Source: Methanosarcina vacuolata Z-761 (GTDB lineage: Archaea > Halobacteriota > Methanosarcinia > Methanosarcinales > Methanosarcinaceae). Taken from it: a DNA stretch of 64,000 nt. A program made the position numbers and the translations under genes. Location: assembly GCF_000969905.1 (NCBI RefSeq), contig NZ_CP009520.1:3968001-4032000 (forward strand), given 5' to 3'. The notes under the pieces were generated by a model. The model was not told the DNA's origin, did no database searches, and saw only the letters and a program-made list of their open reading frames with translations. This document shows, one piece after another, positions 17,652 to 27,388 of this stretch; positions within the stretch are counted from its first letter, which is position 1, and each line of letters begins with the position of its first letter.

Positions 17652-18371
17652 GATTTTATTATATATACAGATATTTAATAAATATCTTCCTCATTTTTTA
17701 ACTGTCCTCTATTTTTCAACTGTACTTCTACTGAAAGCCTCAATTGTTAACAGGAACCTGATACTAAAATAAATGTTTATCCATCCTGATATTCCAAGTT
17801 TTTTGAGCAAATTGAAATTACAAAAGAGAGTTTCTGCTATCTTTATTAAAACTTTTATTTTCCAATATTATTCAATAGTAACGCATGTTTTGTAAAATCA
17901 CTTTTTTAAGTAAATATAAAAAATCATTTAATGTAATATTAATTCACTAAATTCGGTTAAACCCGCTTTTGCTCATGTAATTTAGTAGAAAGCCACTATA
18001 TAGTTTTCAACACATAATTTTTATTTATAATAGTGTTTAATATGTAGAAAAAAATTATATTGAATGTTAATTTCTAATATATATATATTATGAATTAGTT
18101 TCTATAACCAGACTTTGTATCTATTTTCACCTGAAAATTGAATTTTATAGACAGTATATATAATTTTTTAGTTAATTAATTCCATCTTGCCTTTTTTTTG
18201 GTTTTAAAGCAATTTCGTCACTTTTTGTAAAACTTTAACATATATAAAATATATTTAATGATTGAAAATTCCATTAAGTCTAACGATTGTGATTTCAAGG
18301 AGACTAAATAATTTAATGCAACGCAAATTTTAAAGTCGTATAGGTTATATACCTCTATAACATAAAGAGAA
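17652..18371. other. Long AT-rich intergenic region, no gene seen
   Basis: This very AT-rich stretch upstream of the FilR1 gene shows many TATA-like strings and no coding frame. Its right end (18342-18354) holds the likely promoter of the candidate small RNA. Confidence 0.4.
18342..18354 (+). promoter_or_regulatory. TATA box inside an AGGT-ACCT dyad, promoter of the candidate sRNA
   Basis: AGGTTATATACCT has 4-bp inverted arms around TATAT, placed about 25-30 bases before the first hairpin at 18377, the expected distance from an archaeal TATA box to the start. The dyad could be an operator. It is close to but not the same as the published NrpR-type GGTA-N6-TACC pattern, so nitrogen control is only a guess. 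Confidence 0.4.
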
Positions 18372-18475
18372 AGTCAACGATTAAGAGTTAAGGGGTTTTT
18401 CTCTTAATCGTAGGGGTTGAATCACATAATTGGGAGCCTATCAGAGGTGGCAAACAAGGCTCCCAATTTTAATAA
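18372..18475 (+). ncRNA. Candidate small RNA with two perfect hairpins
   Basis: Two 11-bp perfect stems lie close together. Stem 1 is ACGATTAAGAG (18377-18387) with CTCTTAATCGT (18401-18411), loop of 13 bases containing AAGGGG. Stem 2 is AATTGGGAGCC (18428-18438) with GGCTCCCAATT (18458-18468), loop of 19 bases containing AGAGGTGG, an SD-like sequence. A U-rich tail follows. No reading frame covers it. A TATA box is correctly spaced upstream. The size and two-hairpin shape resemble published Methanosarcina sRNAs such as sRNA154, but identity was not checked. The gap from 18476 to 18919 shows nothing else. Confidence 0.55.
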
Positions 18476-18919
18476 TTATTCATGGGGTTTTTATATAAAA
18501 AAGAATGTTATCAGACATTTTTCATAATATTCTCGAGATAAGGTTGATTACTCTAAATTTATACTATATAAAGTGAGCGGAGTCCTGTGTATAAATATAA
18601 ATTAGTGATCTCAGACCAGATCTTTATTTTCCTTCAAGATTTTAATAAATAAAACTCTTAAACCAGAGTTCGGCTTTTCTGTTATTCCATGAGTAAAACT
18701 TCAGAAACAGTGCAGAGTGAATATTCTTATTTTTGAAATCTCGAAAGCAGGCCTTCTCTTATTACGAGAAATTTTTTTTGTAATATTAATTAAACAAAAA
18801 ACATATAAATAATACCTAAATAATATGGAACTAGTTCATTAAAGTTAATCATTTCCAACATGACAATCTAACGTGGAAATCAGTAAAACTAAGAGCTAAA
18901 AACATCAGGAGTCAAAAAC

Positions 18920-19504
18920 TTGGATTTCAATACTGCAGTACAGTTTCATGGACATGTCTGCCCCGGACTTTCCATTGGCTACAGAGTAGCAACACTTGCC
19001 GCCAACCACTTCAAAGATCGCAGCAAAGATGAAGAACTGGTCGCAATTGTAGAAAACCGGTCCTGCGCCGTGGATGCCATTCAGGCAATAAACGGGTGCA
19101 CCTGTGGGAAAGGGAATCTAATTTTCAAGGATCATGGGAAACATGTTTACACATACTTCAAAAGAGGCGATAATAAAGCTCTGAGGATTTCCCTGAAACC
19201 CGATGCTCTCCCCACGGACGAAAAGCACACCGAACTCTTCGCAAAATTAAGGGCAGGCACTGCAAGCCCAGAAGAGGCAAAAGAGTTTCGGGCCTCTCAT
19301 GACGCAAAAAGCCAGAGAATACTGGAAATGCCCGAAGAAGAGCTTTTCTGGATTAGGGAAGTTGAAGCCGAGCCACCGGAAAAAGCCATAATTTACCCCA
19401 CCCTGGTCTGCAGTAAATGTGGAGAAGGTTTCATGGAGCCTATGGGCAGGGTTAAAAATGGAAAAATAGTTTGCATTCCATGTTTTGAGGCAAAAGATGA
19501 ATGA
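18920..19504 (+). CDS. FmdE-family protein with C-terminal zinc ribbon
   Basis: A 194-residue protein. The N-terminus has the FmdE signature FHGHVCPGLSIGYR and the Cys pair GCTCGKGN; the C-terminus adds a zinc ribbon (CSKCGEG and CIPCFE). FmdE was named from formylmethanofuran dehydrogenase operons, but it is not a catalytic subunit, and many solitary copies such as this one may handle metals or pterins. The start is TTG, nine bases after AGGAGT. The stop overlaps the trmO start by eight bases. No other fmd/fwd genes are nearby. Confidence 0.85.
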   Translation: MDFNTAVQFHGHVCPGLSIGYRVATLAANHFKDRSKDEELVAIVENRSCAVDAIQAINGCTCGKGNLIFKDHGKHVYTYFKRGDNKALRISLKPDALPTDEKHTELFAKLRAGTASPEEAKEFRASHDAKSQRILEMPEEELFWIREVEAEPPEKAIIYPTLVCSKCGEGFMEPMGRVKNGKIVCIPCFEAKDE

Positions 19505-19931
19505 AATTCCTGAGGCTTCCGAAAGAATTGAAATGGTCCCTGTAGGCTACGTTGAAAACGACTACCTTGAACCGGTATACAATGAAGAGGTATACAATAA
19601 AGTCTCAAAGATAGCCCTCAAGAAAGAGTTTACAGAGGGGCTTTACAGAATCGAAGACTTTGAAAAACTGTACATTCTGTTTTATTTCAGCAAATCGAAA
19701 GGATATAAGCTCATCCACCGCCGCCATTATGATGGGGAAATCTCCGGAGTCTTTGCCAGCCGGAGCCCTTATCGCCCTAACGGGATAGGGCTTACCATTG
19801 TAGAGCTTTTGAAAGTGGAGGGTAATGTGCTCCATGTAAAAGGGCTTGATGCAATTAATGGAACACATGTGCTTGATATTAAACCTTACATAAAAGAGAC
19901 TGAACAAGTTGACAATGAAACAACGGACTGA
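19497..19931 (+). CDS. trmO: tRNA (t6A37)-N6-methyltransferase TrmO family
   Basis: The TrmO/TsaA (UPF0066) family is a small SAM-dependent beta-barrel methyltransferase that adds a methyl group to t6A at tRNA position 37. Visible marks are PVGYVENDY at the start, the central FASRSPYRPNGIGLT motif that binds SAM and tRNA, and VKGLDAINGTHVLDIKPY at the end. ATG 19497 is chosen over an in-frame TTG at 19485 because GAGG sits six bases upstream. It overlaps the FmdE-like gene and is probably co-translated. A weak GC hairpin (20004-20018) downstream may end transcription. Confidence 0.85.
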   Translation: MNEIPEASERIEMVPVGYVENDYLEPVYNEEVYNKVSKIALKKEFTEGLYRIEDFEKLYILFYFSKSKGYKLIHRRHYDGEISGVFASRSPYRPNGIGLTIVELLKVEGNVLHVKGLDAINGTHVLDIKPYIKETEQVDNETTD

Positions 19932-20041
19932 AAAAGAACAGAATTAGTGCTGAAATCAAAATCAAAAATCAAAAAGTAAAAACCCCTCTTTAAGAAAAAG
20001 AAAAAGGGTTTAACCCTTATTGATAATATGTCTAATTTAAT

Positions 20042-20084
20042 GGCTCATTGAAATAGTATTATCTATAAAGAATGACGAAGAACC
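20042..20084. repeat. Short remnant of the GGCTCTTCGT MITE family
   Basis: The right half (ATCTATAAAGAATGACGAAG then AACC) matches the right end of the MITE copies at 41.0, 43.7 and 51.7 kb. The left end GGCTCATTGA is degenerate. Probably an internally deleted copy. Confidence 0.45.
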
Positions 20085-20167
20085 AGTTTTATCTATTACT
20101 TCTTTGTCCTTCTTTTTTGGAATTTTTTTGTGGCTTGTCGTGTGAGATGGATGTGATGCACTTGCTA

Positions 20168-20474
20168 GCTTGATTCAGTAAAAGATTCTCTAACTATTTT
20201 TTGTATTCCTTTATGCCCATCAGAAACAATTAACTTGACACCTCTTAACCCTTTTACTTTAAGGTCTTCGAATAGATCTTGCCAAAATAGAGAGTCTTCA
20301 CTGTCTGCTAATCTTGCTCCAAGAATCTCACGTAAACCGTCATCCCTGATTTCAAAGATGTTGGTTGAATGACGTTCTTGCTTATGAAAGTGTGTAGTAT
20401 CTATAATATGATATTGGAAAATTGGTCCTATTGATTGTGATATGAGATATTCTACATGTTTGGGTGTGTTTTAG
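20168..20474 (-). pseudogene. IS256-family transposase fragment
   Basis: About 100 residues in one frame: HIIDTTHFHKQER (first catalytic-Asp region), EIRDDGLREILGARLADSED, FWQDLFEDLKVKGLRG, and VKLIVSDGHKG (second catalytic Asp). The start, the C-terminal third and both ends of the element are missing. It is a dead remnant next to the MITE relic at 20042. Confidence 0.8.
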
Positions 20475-20687
20475 TCAACAGTTTTAGCCTATTCTTTTAT
20501 CGGTTTTGGAACTTAAATTAATAAGAGTCATGTAAAATCGCAGTTAATAGGACCAGTTTATACATTATGAGTAGTTGCACGGTTGGTTGATATCGTTTTC
20601 GTTCTATCTTTGAAAAGTAAACTTAATATAAATGAGAAAAAACTAAAATAGTAAACTTTTTAAATATTATCAAATATACTTTATAAT

Positions 20688-21482
20688 ATGTCTTCTAAAC
20701 TATTTATACCACCAAATAAAATCAAATTCTGTGATGAAAAATACCACGGATCTTTTTCTTACACTGATTATAATTACTTAAAACCCGGTTTGGCAACAAA
20801 AATAAAAAAAAGACATTTTGAAATCGCATTAAAATTAACTTCAGATTACTTCCATAAAGTTAATGTTATAGATCTAGGATGCGCAGATGGTCCATTTCTT
20901 CCATCATTGGCAAAGCATTTTAATACCGTTGTTGGGATAGAATACAATCAAAAAGCTATAAATTTTGCAAAAATAGCAGTAGATAAACAATGTTTACATA
21001 ACGTTTCATTATTTTGTAATAAAAACCAAAAAATAAGCGATATAAAAAAGGAGCTAAGCACACAAATATTTTCAATTATTTTCTTAATGGAAGTTATGGA
21101 ACATGTTGGAAGCAATTGGAAGACCATGTATCAAGATAAATTAGTATTCCTAAAAGAAGCGAGTACACTAATCGAATCTGACGGTTTTATTGTGATTTCT
21201 GTCCCAAAAATGATCGGGCTGAGTTTTCTAATACAAACCGTCGGACAGATGGTTTTTAACCTGGATAATAAGAAACATATCCTTAATATGCCTCTTAAAG
21301 ATTTCCTTAAATGTGTTTTTTTAAACGATACTGATGACCTCGAATATCTTTGGGTACCTTTTTACACCCATATGGGTTTTAATCATAAAAAATTTGAGTA
21401 CTATATCAAAAAAGATTTTGATATAATAAAATCTAAATCTGACCTATTTCAGCAAATATACATAATAAAAATCAAGTCATAA
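20688..21482 (+). CDS. Class I SAM-dependent methyltransferase
   Basis: A 264-residue protein with the Rossmann methyltransferase motifs: VIDLGCADGPFLPSLA (motif I), VVGIEYNQ (motif II acidic residue), IIFLMEVMEHVG (motif IV region) and DGFIVISVPK. The shape resembles UbiG/Methyltransf_11-type enzymes that act on small molecules or lipids; the substrate cannot be named. The gene is clearly more AT-rich than its neighbours, lies beside IS256 debris and is followed by a 450-base spacer with nothing recognisable (21483-21938), which suggests recent transfer. Confidence 0.75.
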   Translation: MSSKLFIPPNKIKFCDEKYHGSFSYTDYNYLKPGLATKIKKRHFEIALKLTSDYFHKVNVIDLGCADGPFLPSLAKHFNTVVGIEYNQKAINFAKIAVDKQCLHNVSLFCNKNQKISDIKKELSTQIFSIIFLMEVMEHVGSNWKTMYQDKLVFLKEASTLIESDGFIVISVPKMIGLSFLIQTVGQMVFNLDNKKHILNMPLKDFLKCVFLNDTDDLEYLWVPFYTHMGFNHKKFEYYIKKDFDIIKSKSDLFQQIYIIKIKS

Positions 21483-21938
21483 GTTAATTTATATAAGTAT
21501 CGTTTAAGCTCTTTAATTAGTGTTATGTTTCTTTCTCAGTGTACCTCTCTTATACGGCAATGTAATTAAGTTCTGCAAATTATAAATCTCGATACAGGCA
21601 ACTTTTCGTAGATGTTCTCTTAATTTTTATAATTTCCTTGCTATCGTCTTTTTGAAAACCTCCTTGGTTGCTCAAACGTAAGTTTTTAAAATTTTTACTA
21701 AATTTTTGGCTTTTCGCCTTTATTGAGAAACTTCCAGCAGCCATTTTCCTAATTTTCGATTAAGAAATAACTTCAAGTTTTCGAATATGTCTCCAAAAAC
21801 GACAACAAAAAAGATATTCTCTTTTTGAAGACATATACGGAAGTTAGATAAATTCTCAAGCCACTAACGTTTTAAGATTTAGTATTTTTCAGAATGATTT
21901 GCATACTCCTCCTTAGGGATTTCATTCAATTTTTCCGT

Positions 21939-24900
21939 TTATTTCTTCCGGATGCCCAGGTAAATTCCACCGGCGGCTACCACTACAAAGAGAATTCCGA
22001 TAATATCAGAGCCCGAAAACGAGAGACCACTATTATCAGGTTCTTCGGTAGAATCTTTCTGCATCTCGTACCCTTCAACATAATCAGTATCTGAGGATTT
22101 CTGAACTCCAGGGTCAGGTTCGGAAGTATCTGTACCATATCCTCCGTTCGAATCCTGAGACGTCTGGTTGCTGGATGAACTGGCTTTTACGGTAGCATTT
22201 CCAGTATTATGACTGTGATGACTACCGCCGCTACTGTTCTGGGTCTTTTCTGTTGTCTCCAGAGTTTCAGCTTTGGTTGCAGCTTCTATTTGCTCGGAGT
22301 AGCCCGGAACAGATACTTTTCCACTTACAAACTCATGAAGAAGAGGATTTCCACAGGTGTGGTGACAACACGAAGCACCGTTCTCGGCCACAGATTCCTC
22401 ATAATCCTTTGCAAGGCTTTCGATAATATCCTCTGAAGGTGTCCAGTAATCATGCCTGACTGCTTCAAGCATTCTAGCTGTCATAGACTGATAAGCACTG
22501 GGGTTGTTCTGCTTAAACCATTCTTTCATAGAAGGATCATTTACATAGGTTTCATACACATCTTGCCAGACAGTATCATCCACAAGGTCAGGGTCACTTA
22601 CCTCCCATCCAAATAGGTTGTCCACAAATTCGGACATCATGCTGCCGCCTGAGTATCCGGAGGTCTTCATTCCTTCGATCCATTTGTCGTTGAAATATCT
22701 GGCCCGCAAGTCCTTGCTGAGGTACTCCTGCATTCCTACCATCTGAGCTCCGTCCGAGTTACTTGTGTCCGAAATATACATCTTCGGAGTATTGCCGCTA
22801 AGATACCTCGTTGCCAGGTTCATGCCGCCGAAGTACTGGAAAAGGTCATCGTTATCAAGGGAGTCGTACAGGTTTGAAGAGGACGAATGTACTGACGCTT
22901 CAACGCTTTTCAGGTTGCCTTCAAGGAGCTCTCTGCACTGTATTCCCCAGTAATCTTCTCCATAAGCGTATCCCATTTTGTTCAGGTATACGTTTGCAAT
23001 ATCTTCTTCATTATCCCATGACCCGCTTGCACTGATAGCATCTGAGACCCCTATATCATAAGTACCGTCCATTACTGCAAAGCAGCGCATTGTAGAGAGC
23101 TTTGTTGCAGTCTCATTGTCATACCCTTCAGATATCAGGGAATCATAGAGCGTAAGGGAGCTCTGATTTACGTAGTTTGGATAGTTTACGCCAGGAAGAG
23201 AGCTTGCAAGCTTCACAGCACTGTCTATCAGTTTTATCTTATCCGGGAAAGCATCCCTCATACCTGCGGTAGTATAAACAATATCAATACGCGGCCTTCC
23301 AGGCTTTGAAGTATCATAATTTGGCAATAGCTCTTCTTCAGGGATAGCTTCAACTCCGGTTACATACCCGTACTCATCCCAGACAGGTTTTACCCCAAGC
23401 AGGTAAAGCACTTCGGCTTCCAGAGTTCCGTGGTCTGCAATAAACTCCACTCCGAACCTTGAGAATGAAACTTTTTTGGGATATTCTCCATGTTCGTTAT
23501 AGTAGTCCTCAAGCAACTGAATTGCAAGAGTTTTTCCAACTTCCCAGGTTGCTTCTGAAGGATAGAGCTTTGAATTTATGCTGTAATAATTGCGTCCTGT
23601 AGGCACTGCATCCGGATTCATTATAGGGTCCAGCCCTGAGCCTGGTGGGATGAAGCCTCCGTTCAGGGCTGAAAGAATTCTGTCAATCTCCACATCGCAG
23701 TTAAGAAGCCTGTCTTTATAATCCAGCCCCTGTTCAAGATCAAGTGTAACTGTGCTGTTAGTTTTCCCATAAACTGCAGTCTGCGCCTTAGAAACACTCG
23801 TATTATTGGTTACGACTTCCCAGACAAGTCTGGTAACTTTTGTATCATTCAATGGAATTCCGAGAGGATATGAAGATTCAGGGTAGAAGGCAGCAGTGAT
23901 ATTATCCTCAAAACTTCCTCCAAGCATAGCCCTTACCATTCCTGTAAGTTCATCGCTTTCAGGATCTGTCATATTAGTCGCAGGAACATGGCTGAGAATA
24001 TGCATACCGTATGGGATATTTTCATTTCCTACATCTTCCAGGTATTCATGAAGGACATTTTTAACGAAATCTTCAAACTCCGTTTCGTTGTAATCTTGAA
24101 GAACAGTTACGTTATCTATTCCCAGATCAACACTGAGGTTGAGTGCTATTATCTCATTTACTATGGCCTTCTGGTATCCTGCCCTTGTTTGAGAAGAAAT
24201 CCCGGGGTCGTAATACCCCTCCACATCAGTTGAAAGGTTTAGCAAATCTCCATAAAGCCCGCTGCGTTCAAGGGTTGGAGTCAAATGGTCAATAATTAAG
24301 GCATTACCTCTGTATTCCGCAGTTATTCCTTCTCCCACGTTGGCAACGATATAGGGATAGATATTCGGAATATCCTGCAGCAGAAGAGAAGACCAGTCTG
24401 AAGTCCGGTTCATGCCGTAAGTAGAACCCGGGAGCCATTCGTGCGTACCGTGAGTGCCCATATGAATAAGAGCATCAGGCTGGAATTCATGGTTTAGCCA
24501 GAGATAGAAAGCTATGTACTGATGTGTGGGAGGTACAACATTGCTGTGGTAAAGAGTGTCATTATTTTGTCCTGTTCCTCTGGCAGGCTGAGGCATGAGC
24601 CAGACATTTCCGAAACGCACCGTTGGAATTACAATGTATTTTCCGGTTTCATTCTCATAGATCATAACACTCTTATTTTGAGGCAGATCTTCAGACCAGG
24701 GTTCACCCCATTCGGCTGTTACATTGGCTCTCAGATTTTCCGGAATTTCAGACTCAAACCACTCTTTATAGGTATCCATAGGTATGAGTTGAAGTCCCCA
24801 CTCAGTCCTGTTTTCCACCATCCCATCCAGAACTCCGGGAGCCCAGGAACCAACATTGATGCCCTGGGCCTGAAGCATTTCCATGAGCTTACTACTGTTT

Positions 24901-26336
24901 TCCGGGATTCCGGAGACCCCATAACCGCTTTTATTCATTGCATTCAGGAGTTCAAACATGCTCTGGGTGGAATTGAGATAATTTGCTACGATGTTATCCT
25001 TTCCTGAAGGATAGTTGTAATAGATGACAGCTACTTTCTTGTCTTCGTTTTCCTCTAACTTCAGGTTTGCCCAGTTAATCGACCTGTTTGCCATCCAGTC
25101 AATCTGAGAAGGCAGTGGTTCATAGCTGTTTTCACCTGTTGCGGAATCATAATTATCAATTCCTATTACAATGTACTCGAAAATCCCGTCAATGCTCGGG
25201 AGCAGAGTCTTGTATACAACCTCTTCACTGGGGATACCTCTATTACTATCAGCTATGTCGGTAGAATTAGCAGGGTTTGTAACAACCAATCCCGTGAGGA
25301 CAGGCACATCAAGGTCTTCAAGCTCCTGCACACCTTTATCAGGGTCATCATAATTCAAACGGAAGCTCTTAAGAGAAATTACGCACTGGACAAGAGGTTC
25401 TCCATTTTCGTCAAAGTAAAAATTATGAATATCATTGAAAGTATCAAAACCCGCAATCACGTTGCAGCCTTTTCCTTCCAGATCACGGATAAGAGCATCT
25501 ATGACTTTAAGGTTGTCACCTGTATAGTCGGAAGCATGGAACCATATCCCTATAGTGGGTTTACTCTTGTCGTAAATATGTCGTGATTCATTTGAGTTAG
25601 TTGAATTTGAGTTAGTTGAATTTGAGTTAGTTGAATTTGAGTTAGTTGAATTTGAGTTAGTTGAATTTGAGTTAGTTGAATTTGAGTTAGTTGAGTCAGA
25701 GTACCATTCAAGGTAATCAGTAGTATTTTCAAACCAGTCTGGCTGAGATTCGTTAGTTGAAGAACGAGCATCCGGGTGGTAAATTGCTGCTTCAGGGAAT
25801 TCTATGGGATCTTCATAAACCCAGTCTTTCGTAAGCTCGGGTTTATCTCCATAAGTTTTTGCGAGGTATATAAGGAAGTTCTCAGTATTTTCCTTCAGGA
25901 CTCCTCTGGAACCCATATTGTAGAAGAATTTTTCTTCGGTAGAATTATACGGGGTAGTCCCGGAAAAAATCTGATCATAACTTGAGGTGTTGATGTATGC
26001 TGTATCTATTACGGAAGTAATATCTATGAGTGCAGTCCCGTTTTCGTGAGCGCTTTCAAGATCGTCCCCGATATCTTTGAACTGCGACCAGAGCATATAA
26101 GTAAATATTACATCCTGGTTTTCAAAAGTGACATTGCTAAAATCGGAATATCCTGAAATATATGTTACGTTCATACTTGCATTATACGGATTGGACTGTG
26201 CTGCTGCAGAAAGGGCGCTCCCATCGTAACAGATAAAAGTAATATTTACGTGATTTTCATCAGCCGATACGTTCTGTGCTAGTAATAAAAGAACTACCGC
26301 ACATAAAACCAATAATCTACTTTGTGCCGTACGCAT
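21939..26336 (-). CDS. Surface-anchored CobN-like chelatase (HmuS-like)
   Basis: About 1465 residues: a signal peptide (RLLVLCAVVLLLLAQNVSA), a CobN/BchH-type chelatase body, and a C-terminal membrane anchor (DIIGILFVVVAAGGIYLGI) with a KK end. The family motif HMGTHGTHEWLPG lies near residue 622; further marks are YYSINSKLYPSEATWEVGK and FSRFGVEFIADHGT. A CCHHTCGNP motif near residue 1322 may bind metal. Cytosolic CobN inserts cobalt; an exported, anchored version fits the anaerobic haem dechelatase HmuS or a corrinoid/metal scavenging enzyme. The ATG at 26336 gives the best signal peptide and follows a purine run. An NSTNS repeat lies in the N-terminal third. The DUF2162-ExbB-DUF2149 genes lie 1.4 kb upstream in the same orientation. 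Confidence 0.8.
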   Translation of the reverse strand: MRTAQSRLLVLCAVVLLLLAQNVSADENHVNITFICYDGSALSAAAQSNPYNASMNVTYISGYSDFSNVTFENQDVIFTYMLWSQFKDIGDDLESAHENGTALIDITSVIDTAYINTSSYDQIFSGTTPYNSTEEKFFYNMGSRGVLKENTENFLIYLAKTYGDKPELTKDWVYEDPIEFPEAAIYHPDARSSTNESQPDWFENTTDYLEWYSDSTNSNSTNSNSTNSNSTNSNSTNSNSTNSNSTNSNESRHIYDKSKPTIGIWFHASDYTGDNLKVIDALIRDLEGKGCNVIAGFDTFNDIHNFYFDENGEPLVQCVISLKSFRLNYDDPDKGVQELEDLDVPVLTGLVVTNPANSTDIADSNRGIPSEEVVYKTLLPSIDGIFEYIVIGIDNYDSATGENSYEPLPSQIDWMANRSINWANLKLEENEDKKVAVIYYNYPSGKDNIVANYLNSTQSMFELLNAMNKSGYGVSGIPENSSKLMEMLQAQGINVGSWAPGVLDGMVENRTEWGLQLIPMDTYKEWFESEIPENLRANVTAEWGEPWSEDLPQNKSVMIYENETGKYIVIPTVRFGNVWLMPQPARGTGQNNDTLYHSNVVPPTHQYIAFYLWLNHEFQPDALIHMGTHGTHEWLPGSTYGMNRTSDWSSLLLQDIPNIYPYIVANVGEGITAEYRGNALIIDHLTPTLERSGLYGDLLNLSTDVEGYYDPGISSQTRAGYQKAIVNEIIALNLSVDLGIDNVTVLQDYNETEFEDFVKNVLHEYLEDVGNENIPYGMHILSHVPATNMTDPESDELTGMVRAMLGGSFEDNITAAFYPESSYPLGIPLNDTKVTRLVWEVVTNNTSVSKAQTAVYGKTNSTVTLDLEQGLDYKDRLLNCDVEIDRILSALNGGFIPPGSGLDPIMNPDAVPTGRNYYSINSKLYPSEATWEVGKTLAIQLLEDYYNEHGEYPKKVSFSRFGVEFIADHGTLEAEVLYLLGVKPVWDEYGYVTGVEAIPEEELLPNYDTSKPGRPRIDIVYTTAGMRDAFPDKIKLIDSAVKLASSLPGVNYPNYVNQSSLTLYDSLISEGYDNETATKLSTMRCFAVMDGTYDIGVSDAISASGSWDNEEDIANVYLNKMGYAYGEDYWGIQCRELLEGNLKSVEASVHSSSSNLYDSLDNDDLFQYFGGMNLATRYLSGNTPKMYISDTSNSDGAQMVGMQEYLSKDLRARYFNDKWIEGMKTSGYSGGSMMSEFVDNLFGWEVSDPDLVDDTVWQDVYETYVNDPSMKEWFKQNNPSAYQSMTARMLEAVRHDYWTPSEDIIESLAKDYEESVAENGASCCHHTCGNPLLHEFVSGKVSVPGYSEQIEAATKAETLETTEKTQNSSGGSHHSHNTGNATVKASSSSNQTSQDSNGGYGTDTSEPDPGVQKSSDTDYVEGYEMQKDSTEEPDNSGLSFSGSDIIGILFVVVAAGGIYLGIRKK
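25591..25695. repeat. Seven 15-bp coding repeats (NSTNS) in the chelatase
   Basis: TTTGAGTTAGTTGAA is repeated seven times without a gap (last copy with one change). On the coding strand it encodes repeated Asn-Ser-Thr-Asn-Ser, a flexible linker full of N-glycosylation sequons. Such repeats change copy number readily without breaking the frame. Confidence 0.9.
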
Positions 26337-26360
26337 CTTATCCCCAGAACAATATATCAT

Positions 26361-27146
26361 GAACCCTGAAGCACCCGGTTAGAAAAAGAATCAGGATGCT
26401 TGGCCCACAGAATAATTTTATTATGAATTATTATGAATCTTAGAAATAATACAGAAACAGCTATTAAACATCAAAAATGAACTCGGAAGCTCTTGATTCT
26501 AATATGCAGTCCAATCAAAAACTTCCTAAATCCAATGAGTGGCCACTCTGTATGATAGATTCAACATTCGGAGCATTAGGGAATAAGATACATAAAACAC
26601 AGTTTTTGGCTCATAATTGTTAGCTATTTGGGTAAAAACGGGTTAGATGGAGGTTTTACGTAATATATTATGATTCCTCTCTATTTTGTAGGAGTTGAAG
26701 ATGCTTCTTCAGTTAAGAAGTAACTACACAAAACAGATAATCCTCTACATTAAATGTGATTCCCATGAGAATCGTTTCGTATATTATATGTGCAGGTCAA
26801 ATTTAGAATGTAACTGTAAATTACCCACTCAAAATCGCGAAGAGCCAATACTCTTTCGTCCATAAACCAACGAAATTCTTTTAAAATCATTATGATGTGA
26901 TATATTGATAATTTTGCAATAAATGAAATTGCTTATTTATTTTCAAATCATTGTTTTTATTATAATATGCCATTATAATATAGTGTCATATATTATATTA
27001 TTTTTATACAATGTGCATTTTCATTTTAAATTGTGTTGTTCTCCCTATTTTTTACAAACTGCGCCTTACGCATACGAAATATTTATATACATAGATGTAA
27101 TTTTAGTTATAGACAAATCAGATTTACTTGATTTGTCTTATGAGGC
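26361..27146. other. Intergenic region upstream of the chelatase, no gene seen
   Basis: AT-rich, with a small hairpin CAAATCA...TGATTTG at about 27116-27137 just before the tandem repeats. It should contain the promoter of the chelatase, but I cannot point to it with confidence. No riboswitch was recognised. Confidence 0.35.
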
Positions 27147-27321
27147 GCCATTTTAAACCTCCGTAAATCTGTAGTTTTCCAGGAGCAATTTGCCATTTTA
27201 CCTCCTTAAAGCTGCAGTCTTCCGGGAATAATTTGCTATTTTTAGTCTCTCTAAACTGCAGTCTTCCAGGAGTAATTTGCCATTTTATCTCCTTAAAACT
27301 GCAGTCTTCCGGGAGTAATTT
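27147..27321. repeat. Four non-coding tandem repeats of 43-45 bp
   Basis: Copies at 27147-27191, 27192-27234, 27235-27278 and 27279-27321 share GCCATTTTAnnCTCC and CTGCAGTCTTCCGGGAGTAA followed by TTT. The unit length is not a multiple of three and no frame stays open. They lie between the DUF2149 gene and the chelatase gene. Confidence 0.85.
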
Positions 27322-27335
27322 GTCTCTAAATATCT

Positions 27336-27388
27336 ATTCATTGGTTATCGGTTAAGGAACTTTCTTTCCTGAAAGCTATCGATTTTGC
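27336..27388 (+). pseudogene. Transposase-like fragment, copy of the one at 51614-51666
   Basis: 53 bases match 51614-51666 at 46 positions. Both read in one frame as HW..VKE.S.L.AIDFA, so the conserved piece was coding. The copy at 51.6 kb continues upstream into an IS630-like transposase remnant. The rest of 27389-27776 shows no gene. Confidence 0.5.

Noticed and set aside
18342-18354. NrpR nitrogen operator upstream of the sRNA
   Set aside because: The dyad is AGGT-N5-ACCT, shorter in spacing than the GGAA/GGTA-N6 operators I know; kept only as a TATA box with dyad.
21939-26336. Cobaltochelatase CobN of cobalamin biosynthesis
   Set aside because: The signal peptide and C-terminal anchor place it outside the cytoplasm and no cob/cbi genes are near, so a standard biosynthetic role is unlikely, though the family is right.
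27147-27321. CRISPR array
   Set aside because: The copies are head-to-tail with no unique spacers and the whole unit is conserved, so it is a tandem repeat; no cas genes are in the window.
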